Assembly (NCBI RefSeq): GCF_019357415.1
Contig: NZ_CP048410.1
Coordinates: 2,513,001-2,577,000, forward strand
DNA length: 64,000 nucleotides
DNA from: Gramella sp. MT6
GTDB taxonomy: Bacteria; Bacteroidota; Bacteroidia; Flavobacteriales; Flavobacteriaceae
Direction: 5' to 3'
Shown here: positions 55,194 to 62,857 of the stretch, piece after piece
Layout: each line of letters begins with the position of its first letter
Position numbering within the stretch: the first letter of the stretch is position 1
The notes under the pieces: model-generated
Told to the model about the DNA's origin: nothing
The model's input: the letters and a program-made list of their open reading frames with translations, nothing else
The model's database searches: none
Program-made: the position numbers and the translations under genes

Positions 55194-56396
55194 TCATCTA
55201 CCAAATTTATAATACTCCAGATATTGATGTGGTTCATTATTTAAGATTGGTAAAATACAATCCATGGCCATCACGCTAAATGTGATCCCGTTGCCTCCAA
55301 AGCCAAGAATATAGGATTCATTTTTCTGAAGGTTTGGTTTTCCAATATATGGGAGCCCGTCTTTGGTTTCGCCAAATGTACCCGCCCAGGAATAATCTGG
55401 GATATAGTCAATTTCGGGAAAGGTTTTTTTGAACGCCTTGAGCAGTGCTTTTTCCTTTTTAGGTAATAAAGCGTCTCTACCTTTAGCATTTTTAAAGTTT
55501 TCGTCTCCGCCACCCATAATGATCCGGTTATCAGCGGTAGCTCTAAAATAGAGATAAGGTTCTTCGGTATTCCAGAATATATGATCTTTAAATCCTGTAG
55601 GAATTTTCTTGAAGGTTTCACTGGCCATAGCATAGGTGCTTTTCAGTTTAACCACATCTTCCTTCAGGGTTTTTGTACTTTCATAACCGGTGCAGTGGAT
55701 CACATGTTCTGTTTTAATGCTAATGTTTGAGTTGGTTACTAATTCCATCCCGTCTTCAGTGTTTTTAAATTCCACGATCTCGGTTCTATCAAAAATTCTA
55801 AGTCCTTTCTCCGTACAATAATTTAATAGGTCCTTGGAGAGCTCGTAAGGATCCATCACCGCTCCAGACTTAGATCTAATTCCTAGTAATCCCTTCTGGA
55901 TGCCCAGTTTTTGCAATTCATTATTCTCCAGTAATTCCACTTCAAAACCATGTTCTTTTCTAGCTTCGAATTCTTTCCTGATGAAATCCATATCAGATTT
56001 TCGTGAAGTGAAGTAAACGCTTTTCTTTTTCTGGAATTCGCAATCACTATTTATTCTCTTCACGATCTTCTCAAGGTCAAATATGGCTTTTTCGCAATTC
56101 TTATAACTGCTTACCGCATTGGTTATGCCTACTTTTTCTATAAGCAGATGCAAAGGTTCATCAATTTCATACTGGAGCATAGCGGTACTAGCGGCACTGC
56201 TGCCGTTGAAGACATCTCTTCGTTCCACCATTACCACCTTAAAACCTTCATTAACCAGTTTATAGGCGATTTAGGCACCAGTTATCCCACCACCAATAAT
56301 TACAACCGTTGAAGTTATATTTTCCTGTAGGGAAGGATAACTTTTTCCCAGGCTGTTCTTTATAAGCCAGTAAGGCTCGTTGGATCTAATATCCAT
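55194..56396 (-). pseudogene. FAD-dependent oxidoreductase (DAO family) broken by an in-frame stop
   Basis: The full reading frame would be 400 codons from ATG at 56396. It starts MDIRSNEPYWLI and reads into the FAD-binding motif VVIIGGGITGA, where codon 42 (56271-56273) is TAA instead of a sense codon, then continues IAYKLVNEGFKVVMVERR without a frameshift. All later family features are intact, including the C-terminal GLPYIGK...LGFGGNGITFS. It is a DAO-type oxidase resembling PuuB/glycine-oxidase relatives; the substrate is unknown. A single substitution (for example TTA to TAA) explains it. The remaining ORF from GTG at 56237 lacks the dinucleotide-binding strand and would be inactive. It starts 2 bp after the GH13 gene. 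Sequencing error is the alternative. Confidence 0.85.
56271..56273 (-). other. Premature stop codon (TAA) within the Rossmann motif
   Basis: The codon reads TAA on the minus strand, directly after GGGITGA and before IAYKL. A hydrophobic residue is expected here in the FAD-binding helix. Flanking codons stay in one frame on both sides, so this is a point change and not an indel. Confidence 0.85.
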
Positions 56397-56398
56397 TG

Positions 56399-58210
56399 CT
56401 ATAGCGTGTATATCTGTGCGCCATAAGCAGGAAGATTGATCTTTCCTGTCCAGGAGTTGTTATCTGTTTCTATTTCTTCCTTGCTCATACCCGGCACTTC
56501 CAGATCAGACAGATTCTCATCATAACCTTTCCAGGTACTGTTAAACCTAAGCTTCCAGTGAATATCTTCGTCAATGCCTATTCCGTAATCTTCGTAATCC
56601 TGATGGCTAAAATTCAGCACCACTAGCACCGGTTCAGGGTTTTCGCCATGATTTAATCGTTTATAGGCCAGAACTTTTGTTTCCTGATTTTGATGAACGA
56701 TCTGTGTTTCCTGTCCTCTTAATCCTGCAGACATTCCGTATTCACCAGTTCTAAGCTTTATGAGGTCTGTAGTTAACTTATGTATCCCCTGTAGCTTTTC
56801 GAATTTTTCCCAGTCCAGACCTTCGTGATCTTTGAAATATTCATCCTCTAGAAATTCCTGCCCCTGGAAGATCATAGGTATTCCTGGAGAAGTTGTGACC
56901 AGGACTAATCCCAGGATCGCTCTTTTTTTAGCAAAAGCACTTTCAGCATCCCCGGGATGTATCTCTTCAGGCACACGGGCTTTGCCATTCGCTACTTCAT
57001 CATGAGATTCTGTATAGATCACCCTGCAAAAAGCGTCATCGCTGTAGCGATAGGTAATGGCTTCCACAATACTCTCCAGGTTTCGGTCCTCATCTTCAGG
57101 GGTGATCAAAGCTTCACGTACGGGATGAACAAATTTCATATCCCACTGGGTTCCATAACCAATTCCGCTATGTTCTGGATCATTGGTCATGATATCATCT
57201 CCTTTAAGATCTTCGGCGATGGTTAAAACATTTGGGTATTTACTTCTTATTTCTGAATTAATATCCCGCATAAGAATGATGCCTTCAAGGATCTCTGTAT
57301 CAAAACCTAAACCTCCCCCTTCATAACGTATGTAAGAAGTGGCGTCCATCCGTAAACCATCACAATGGTATTTTTCAAGCCACATTAGTGCGTTGTCCCT
57401 TAAATACTGTCGTACTTCGGGACGGCCATAATCGGGGCGGGTATCACCCCAGGGTGTTTCGCTCCGGTGATCATTATAAAAATAAATACCTCCTTTACCA
57501 TTTTCGCTCCAGCCATCAAATTGCCATAGGTCTACGTCTGAAGGTCCCAGGTGATTGTATACCACATCCATGATAATACCAATCCCAAGTTTATGAGCTT
57601 CTTTCACAAGCCTGAATAAACCTTGCGGGCCACCATAATCCTGCTCAATTGCAAATGGATGTGCGGGGTTATATCCCCAGGAAATTCCTCCTGCGAACTC
57701 CGCTACCGGTAAAAGTTCGATACAATTTATCCCCAGCTCTTTTAGATAAGGTAGTTTTTCTATCACCTCTTCAAATGTTCCTACCTGGTCCGGGTTTTTT
57801 CTGAAAAAGGTTCCTACGTGTAGTTCATAGATCACTAGTGAGTTCCATGCCGGCAAAGTATAATTGTCATCTTCCCAATCGAATTCCATTTTTCTGATGA
57901 TCGAATTGCCATTAGAATTAGTCACCTCAAAGGCGTAGGGGTCATTACGATGAAAGCTGTCTTTCCCATTCTTAATATGGTATTTATATTGATGACCTTC
58001 TTTGGCGGACTCTGAGGTCCCCGCCCAGTAACCATTTTCCTCTTTTTCCAATGGAAAAGAATTTGCATTCCATTCATTAAAATCTCCTATAACATATACC
58101 TCATCGGCATGAGGAGCCCAAACCCTGAAGGTGGTATGAGTGTCTTCAACTATAGAACCCATCCCCGGGGATGGAGCAATAGCAAGCTTAATTTGATCTA
58201 CATTTCTCAT
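56399..58210 (-). CDS. GH13 alpha-amylase-family protein (branching-enzyme-like)
   Basis: This 603-aa cytoplasmic enzyme has a CBM48-like domain (about 26-105: TTFRVWAPHADEVYVIGDFNEWN). The GH13 barrel has catalytic Asp289 (DGLRMDAT), Glu333 (IAEDL) and Asp404 (ESHDE). Other conserved motifs are DVVYNH and GQEF. Architecture and length fit a 1,4-alpha-glucan branching enzyme or a malto-oligosyltrehalose trehalohydrolase relative; the first is slightly favoured. No other glycogen gene lies nearby. The disabled oxidoreductase gene follows 2 bp after the stop. Confidence 0.86.
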   Translation of the reverse strand: MRNVDQIKLAIAPSPGMGSIVEDTHTTFRVWAPHADEVYVIGDFNEWNANSFPLEKEENGYWAGTSESAKEGHQYKYHIKNGKDSFHRNDPYAFEVTNSNGNSIIRKMEFDWEDDNYTLPAWNSLVIYELHVGTFFRKNPDQVGTFEEVIEKLPYLKELGINCIELLPVAEFAGGISWGYNPAHPFAIEQDYGGPQGLFRLVKEAHKLGIGIIMDVVYNHLGPSDVDLWQFDGWSENGKGGIYFYNDHRSETPWGDTRPDYGRPEVRQYLRDNALMWLEKYHCDGLRMDATSYIRYEGGGLGFDTEILEGIILMRDINSEIRSKYPNVLTIAEDLKGDDIMTNDPEHSGIGYGTQWDMKFVHPVREALITPEDEDRNLESIVEAITYRYSDDAFCRVIYTESHDEVANGKARVPEEIHPGDAESAFAKKRAILGLVLVTTSPGIPMIFQGQEFLEDEYFKDHEGLDWEKFEKLQGIHKLTTDLIKLRTGEYGMSAGLRGQETQIVHQNQETKVLAYKRLNHGENPEPVLVVLNFSHQDYEDYGIGIDEDIHWKLRFNSTWKGYDENLSDLEVPGMSKEEIETDNNSWTGKINLPAYGAQIYTL

Positions 58211-58402
58211 TTCAATTTTTTTATAAAAACCATGAAAATTACCTCAGGATTGAATGCTAAAATTTTATTTGTGAGGAAATTAACTCAGAATCTATTTGGA
58301 TTCTTAAAAAGGTAAATGGTGATCTTATTTCTACTAAGTGAGACTCATGTTTTGGAAAGATCCAGGTATGTCTGAATAGATATTTTTCAAAAACTGAAAA
58401 AA

Positions 58403-58432
58403 TTAGATTTCAGGGTGGTAGTTGAAATCTGA
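58403..58432. promoter_or_regulatory. Inverted repeat upstream of the molybdenum hydroxylase genes
   Basis: AGATTTCA (58405-58412) and TGAAATCT (58423-58430) form a perfect 8-bp stem, extended by one G-U and one more pair, with loop GGGTGGTAGT. It lies about 75 bp before the 2Fe-2S subunit gene. It could be an operator or leader hairpin; it is too small for a Moco riboswitch. Confidence 0.25.
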
Positions 58433-58506
58433 ATATTTCGAATTAATTGTTTCCATAGCCACTATAATAGAAAAGAAATTATTAATTTTTAGGAAAATTT
58501 AAGATC

Positions 58507-58971
58507 ATGGCAGAATTAACAATAACGATCAATGGAAAAAAGCAGACTTTGGATGTAGATTCAAATACTCCATTGCTTTGGGTTTTAAGAGACCATCTCA
58601 AAATGGTTGGAACAAAATATGGCTGCGGTATTGCCCAATGCGGAGCCTGTACTGTACATTTTAATGGTTCTGCTGTAAGATCATGTCAGTTACCAGTTTC
58701 ATCTGCTGCAGGTAATGAGATCACGACTATTGAAGGACTTTCTGAAAATGGGGATCATCCGGTTCAAAAGGCCTGGCTGGAACATGATGTTCCCCAGTGT
58801 GGTTATTGCCAGGCGGGGCAGATCATGACGGCTACGGCTTTGCTTAAAAAGAATCCGAGTCCCAGCGATGAAGAAATTGAAAATGCCATGAACGGAAATA
58901 TTTGCCGCTGCGGAACCTATACCAGAATTAAGGCTGCTATCAAAACAGCTTCAGATTCTCAAATAGCCTAA
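58507..58971 (+). CDS. Molybdenum hydroxylase 2Fe-2S subunit (IorA/CoxS-like)
   Basis: This 154-aa protein has two 2Fe-2S cluster sites. The N-terminal ferredoxin-type site uses Cys40, Cys45, Cys48 and Cys60 ([11 protein letters not shown]...C). The C-terminal helical site uses Cys98, Cys101, Cys133 and Cys135 (QCGYC...ICRC). It passes electrons from the Moco subunit encoded 27 bp downstream. There is no FAD subunit gene, so a two-subunit isoquinoline-oxidoreductase-like enzyme with an external acceptor is indicated. No signal peptide is present; it would be exported with its Tat-bearing partner. Confidence 0.93.
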   Translation: MAELTITINGKKQTLDVDSNTPLLWVLRDHLKMVGTKYGCGIAQCGACTVHFNGSAVRSCQLPVSSAAGNEITTIEGLSENGDHPVQKAWLEHDVPQCGYCQAGQIMTATALLKKNPSPSDEEIENAMNGNICRCGTYTRIKAAIKTASDSQIA

Positions 58972-58998
58972 TCTTTAGTTGAATTTAAATCGAGAAAA

Positions 58999-61275
58999 AT
59001 GACAAAAGTAAAAACAGGAATAGGCAGAAGGTCTTTCATAAAAAGCGTTTCTTTTGCCAGTGGTGGATTGATCATCGGTTTCAACTGGCTGGCATGTAAA
59101 CGACCTGAAGAAGAAGGTTCTGAAGAAATGGCTATGCAAATGCCAGATGAGTGGTTCGAACTTAACGGTTATCTGAAGATCGGGGATAATGGAATAGTAA
59201 CTATCTATTCTCCAAATCCTGAAATTGGTCAGAACGTAAAAACTTCCATGCCCATGATCGTGGCTGAGGAACTTGACGTGGATTGGAATAATGTCATCGT
59301 AGAGCAGGCACCCTTAAATACTGATATTTTCACCAGGCAGCTTGCCGGTGGTAGTCAGTCTATCCGTCAGGGATGGGAATCTTTGAGAACAGCTGGAGCG
59401 ACAGCCAGACAAATGCTACTTACTGCTGCAGCTAAACAATGGGAAGTTCCGGTTTCTGAACTTTCTGTCGAAAATGGTATTATAAAGCACAAGGGAAGTG
59501 ATAAAACTATGGGTTATGGCGAGATCGCCAAAGCTGCCGCCCAGGTTGAAGTTCCGGAAGAAGTGGAATTAAAGGATAACGATAATTTCAAAATAATAGG
59601 GACTTCCCGAAAGAATGTAGACGCGAAGAAAATTGTGACCGGGGAGCCTCTTTATGGCCTGGATACTTATAAAGACGGAATGCTCATCGCGATGTTGTTA
59701 CAACCACCTGCATTCGGGATGGAATTCAAATCAATGGATGCCGAAAAGGTAAAAGAAATGCCCGGTATAGTTGACGTTTTTACCATAGACACCTATCCGG
59801 AAGATATGGAAAAAGAATGGAGCGATGTGGCAGCCTTTTCAAAACTGGTTGTGGTGGTAGGTGAGTCTACCTGGCAGGTAATGCAGGCTAAGAAAGAATT
59901 AAAGGTAGAATGGGACCTGAATCCAAAATTGACCGAACAGATACAGATCCTGGAGAAATCTGCAGGAATGGCCGGTGCTACCGGACTTGAAAGCAGTGAT
60001 ATCCATAATACTCTTATGGCTGAGGTTGGTGAGAAAAAATCTGAGGTAGTAAGAAAAGATGGTGAACCGGAAAAAGCATTTAAAAATGCGGCCCGGGTTA
60101 TCGAACGTTCTTATACTTGCCCGTTCCTTGCGCATAATTGCATGGAACCAATGAACTTTTTTGCAGATGTTACAGATAAAAAGGCCTTATTGTTAGGACC
60201 TATTCAAACTCCTGAATATGCTGAAAAGAGTGTAAATAAACGCCTTGGCTTCGATCTTGAAGATATCGATATACAGATGACGAGAATGGGAGGTGGTTTT
60301 GGCCGTAGACTTTATGGTCACTTCCTGGTGGAAGCTGCCGTGATCTCTCAGAAAATGGGAAAACCGATCAAACTGGTTTATTCCCGTGAAGATGATATGA
60401 CCAATGGGGTATATCGCCCGGCTTACCATGTGAAATATCGTGCGGCGCTGGATGCGAACAATAAACTAACTGCTTTTCATGTAAATGCCGGAGGAATTCC
60501 GGAAAGCCCGCTTTTCGCCAATCGTTTCCCCGCAGGAGCTGTTGATAATTATCTTGCAGAAAGCTGGAGTCTTGAATCAAATATTTCAACAGGAGCTTTC
60601 AGAGCTCCACGTTCTAATTTCATTGCTGGGGCAGAACAGTCGTTTTTAGATGAACTGGCAGAGGAAATGGGGCAGGACCCAATTCAGTTTAGACTGGATA
60701 TGCTAAAAAGAGCAGAATCAGATCCTGTAGGTGAAGAGAATGATTACGATCCTAAAAGATACGCCGGTGTATTAAAGGTCGCCAGGGAAAAATCTGGATG
60801 GAATAATGGAAGTTCTTCTCAAAGTCGAGGAGTTTCGGCATACTATTGTCATAATTCTTACGTGGCGCAAATCCTTGACCTGACTCTAGAAAAAAATGAA
60901 CCTTTAATAGATAAGGTCACCTGTGTGGTAGACTGCGGAATCGTGGTGAATCCAGATGCCGCTAAAAATATGGTGGAAGGTGGAACGGTTGATGGAATTG
61001 GTCATGCGCTTTATAGCGAAATGACCTTTAAAGATGGAGCACCGCAAAAAAGTAATTTTGACACTTATAATTTAATACGTCATAAGCAGGCGCCGAAAAA
61101 GATCGACGTGCATTTTATAGATAATGGTATAGATCCTACCGGCCTGGGAGAGCCGCCATTTCCACCCGTTCAGGGAGCTTTGGCTAATGCTCTTTATAAG
61201 GCGACCGGAAAGAGATTCTATAAACAACCTTTTATCAATGAATTGAAAAATGCGGGTAGCGATTTGAAAACCTAA
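58999..61275 (+). CDS. Molybdenum hydroxylase Moco-binding subunit (IorB-like, Tat-exported)
   Basis: This 758-aa protein has a Tat signal (GRRSFIKSVSFASGGLIIG, about 9-27). Two Moco-binding halves follow, including RMGGGFGRRL near residue 430 and the C-terminal TGLGEPPFPPVQGAL, whose Glu is the catalytic base of the xanthine-oxidase family. It hydroxylates an aldehyde or N-heterocycle using water; the substrate is not predictable. The enzyme appears to be periplasmic, with the 2Fe-2S partner hitch-hiking. It is the second gene of an operon with a ModE-type regulator gene 15 bp downstream. Confidence 0.9.
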   Translation: MTKVKTGIGRRSFIKSVSFASGGLIIGFNWLACKRPEEEGSEEMAMQMPDEWFELNGYLKIGDNGIVTIYSPNPEIGQNVKTSMPMIVAEELDVDWNNVIVEQAPLNTDIFTRQLAGGSQSIRQGWESLRTAGATARQMLLTAAAKQWEVPVSELSVENGIIKHKGSDKTMGYGEIAKAAAQVEVPEEVELKDNDNFKIIGTSRKNVDAKKIVTGEPLYGLDTYKDGMLIAMLLQPPAFGMEFKSMDAEKVKEMPGIVDVFTIDTYPEDMEKEWSDVAAFSKLVVVVGESTWQVMQAKKELKVEWDLNPKLTEQIQILEKSAGMAGATGLESSDIHNTLMAEVGEKKSEVVRKDGEPEKAFKNAARVIERSYTCPFLAHNCMEPMNFFADVTDKKALLLGPIQTPEYAEKSVNKRLGFDLEDIDIQMTRMGGGFGRRLYGHFLVEAAVISQKMGKPIKLVYSREDDMTNGVYRPAYHVKYRAALDANNKLTAFHVNAGGIPESPLFANRFPAGAVDNYLAESWSLESNISTGAFRAPRSNFIAGAEQSFLDELAEEMGQDPIQFRLDMLKRAESDPVGEENDYDPKRYAGVLKVAREKSGWNNGSSSQSRGVSAYYCHNSYVAQILDLTLEKNEPLIDKVTCVVDCGIVVNPDAAKNMVEGGTVDGIGHALYSEMTFKDGAPQKSNFDTYNLIRHKQAPKKIDVHFIDNGIDPTGLGEPPFPPVQGALANALYKATGKRFYKQPFINELKNAGSDLKT

Positions 61276-61290
61276 TAGATCCTTTCAATT

Positions 61291-61629
61291 ATGAAAAAGA
61301 TCAAAGTTAAATGCTGGGTTGAAGATGAAGGAGAGAAGTTTTATGGCCCCGGCCCTAATGAACTTTTGAAAAGGATACAGGAAGAAGGATCTCTTTCCAG
61401 GGCGGCTACTAAGATGGGAATGTCTTATAAAAAAGCCTGGGAATTGGTTCAGAGGTTGAATCAGCATGCTGAAGTACCTTTGGTTATACTGAAAAAAGGA
61501 GGCCAGCACGGTGGAGGAGCTGAGGTTACTCCGGATGGCTTGGAAATAACGAGAGAGTTTGAGAATTTGCAGAGAAAGATCGATGAACTGGTAGAACAGC
61601 AAACCGATCTGATCAAAGTTTTAAAATAA
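61291..61629 (+). CDS. ModE-type molybdate-responsive DNA-binding protein (short form)
   Basis: This 112-aa protein matches the ModE N-terminal winged HTH: LLKRIQEEGSLSRAATKMGMSYKKAWELV, then PLVILKKGGQHGGGAEVTPDGLEI. The molybdate-binding MOP domains of full ModE (about 260 aa) are absent, so it may not sense molybdate by itself. It lies 15 bp after the Moco subunit gene and just before a terminator and a ModE-box-like palindrome, which suggests local regulation of the molybdenum locus. Confidence 0.88.
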   Translation: MKKIKVKCWVEDEGEKFYGPGPNELLKRIQEEGSLSRAATKMGMSYKKAWELVQRLNQHAEVPLVILKKGGQHGGGAEVTPDGLEITREFENLQRKIDELVEQQTDLIKVLK

Positions 61630-61635
61630 AAATCT

Positions 61636-61667
61636 AAGGCTTTGGAAATTCCTGAGCCTTTAATTTT
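61636..61667 (+). terminator. Terminator after the ModE-type gene
   Basis: AAGGCT (61636-61641) pairs with AGCCTT (61655-61660), with an inner GGA/TCC pairing, and a T-rich tail follows. It would end the hydroxylase-modE transcript, so the desulfurase gene needs its own promoter. Confidence 0.6.
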
Positions 61668-61670
61668 AAA

Positions 61671-61700
61671 TTGCGATATATACGTATATACATAACGCTT
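61671..61700. promoter_or_regulatory. ModE-box-like palindrome before the cysteine desulfurase gene
   Basis: The core at 61677-61690 (TATATACGTATATA) is a perfect palindrome, and GCG (61673-61675) and CGC (61696-61698) bracket it. The CG-TATA...TATA-CG layout resembles the known ModE operator, as recalled from the E. coli system. It lies between the modE-type gene and the desulfurase start (61703), where bound protein would cover the promoter. The symmetry is seen; the ModE link is inferred. Confidence 0.45.
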
Positions 61701-61702
61701 AA

Positions 61703-62857
61703 ATGGCAGTAAAAAAGAAAATATACCTGGATTATAATGCAACCACACCAGCTGATCAACGGGTGGTTGAAGCGATGTTACCTTATTTTACCGAGAAATT
61801 CGGGAATGCCAGTAGCGATCATGTTTATGGCTGGGATAGTAATGAAGCGGTAGAAAATTCCAGGGAACAGATCGCAAGATTGATTAACAGCAAACCAACT
61901 GGCATCACTATTACTTCAGGCGCTACGGAAGCAGCAAATCTGGCACTATTCGGATTTTGTAAATCGAATCGATCAAAAGGTAAACACATTATCTCCTGTA
62001 GAACAGAGCATAAAGCCATTCTGGATACTTTAAAAGCTCTGGAAAATGATGGTTTTGAAGTGACTTATCTGGATGTGGATTCTGATGGAAATATTGATCT
62101 TGGTGAACTGGAAAGTTCTATTACTTCAGAAACGATCCTGGTTTGCCTCATGCTGGCAAATAATGAAACTGGCCTAATTCATCCCATGCAGGATATAGAA
62201 AAAATTGTTCATTCAAAAGGGGTGAAGCTAATGAGTGACATTACCCAGGCAGTGGGTAAAATACCTGTTGATCTCAAAGCTCTGGATCTTGATATAGCGA
62301 TCTTCTCTTCTCATAAGATCTACGGACCAAAAGGCGTTGGAGCATTATATATCAACAAGAAAAATAAGATCGAAATTGAACCTCAGGTTTTTGGAGGGGG
62401 ACAGGAAAAAGGAATGCGTCCGGGAACTTTGAATGTTCCGGGTATCGCAGGATTTGGAAAGGCTGCCGAAATTGCTTTTTCTGAAATGGAAAAAGAGTCG
62501 ACAAGGATCTCTAAACTTAGAGATAAACTGGAAGGACTTTTAATGGAATCAGGTTCTTGTAAAATCAATTCCAGGACTTCTGATCGGTTACCAAATACGA
62601 CCAATATCTCCTTTGAGAATATTGACGGGAACCAACTTATCAGAAAATTGAATAGCCTGGCGGTTTCACGTGGGTCGGCCTGTACAGCTAATACTATTGA
62701 ACCTTCCCATGTTTTAAAAGCCATGGGCTTAAGCGATGAACAGGCATTATCCTCTTTACGCATTAGTTTAGGAAGAAATACAAGCCTTTCAGATATCGAA
62801 TTCGCAGCCGAAGAAATAAAAAATACCGTGAACCAGTTAAAAAGAGCAGTGGTATGA
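61703..62857 (+). CDS. Cysteine desulfurase of the NifS/IscS type for Moco sulfuration
   Basis: This 384-aa PLP enzyme has YLDYNATTP at the N-terminus, His103 in the TEHKA cofactor site, PLP-Lys205 in SSHKIYGPKG and nucleophile Cys327 in SRGSACTAN. It removes sulfur from cysteine as a persulfide. Its position between a molybdenum hydroxylase operon and an overlapping xdhC gene suggests it supplies the terminal sulfido ligand of the Moco, as NifS4 and XdhC do in Rhodobacter capsulatus. A general iron-sulfur role is possible but less supported by context. Confidence 0.9.
   Translation: MAVKKKIYLDYNATTPADQRVVEAMLPYFTEKFGNASSDHVYGWDSNEAVENSREQIARLINSKPTGITITSGATEAANLALFGFCKSNRSKGKHIISCRTEHKAILDTLKALENDGFEVTYLDVDSDGNIDLGELESSITSETILVCLMLANNETGLIHPMQDIEKIVHSKGVKLMSDITQAVGKIPVDLKALDLDIAIFSSHKIYGPKGVGALYINKKNKIEIEPQVFGGGQEKGMRPGTLNVPGIAGFGKAAEIAFSEMEKESTRISKLRDKLEGLLMESGSCKINSRTSDRLPNTTNISFENIDGNQLIRKLNSLAVSRGSACTANTIEPSHVLKAMGLSDEQALSSLRISLGRNTSLSDIEFAAEEIKNTVNQLKRAVV

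Noticed and set aside
56229..56237. GTG or ATG as a true start of a shorter FAD oxidoreductase
   Set aside because: The frame continues upstream through an intact family N-terminus interrupted only by one stop, and the shorter form would lack the FAD-binding motif.
58211..58506. Moco riboswitch before the molybdenum hydroxylase genes
   Set aside because: Only an isolated 8-10 bp hairpin is present; the multi-stem structure of the Moco riboswitch is not seen.
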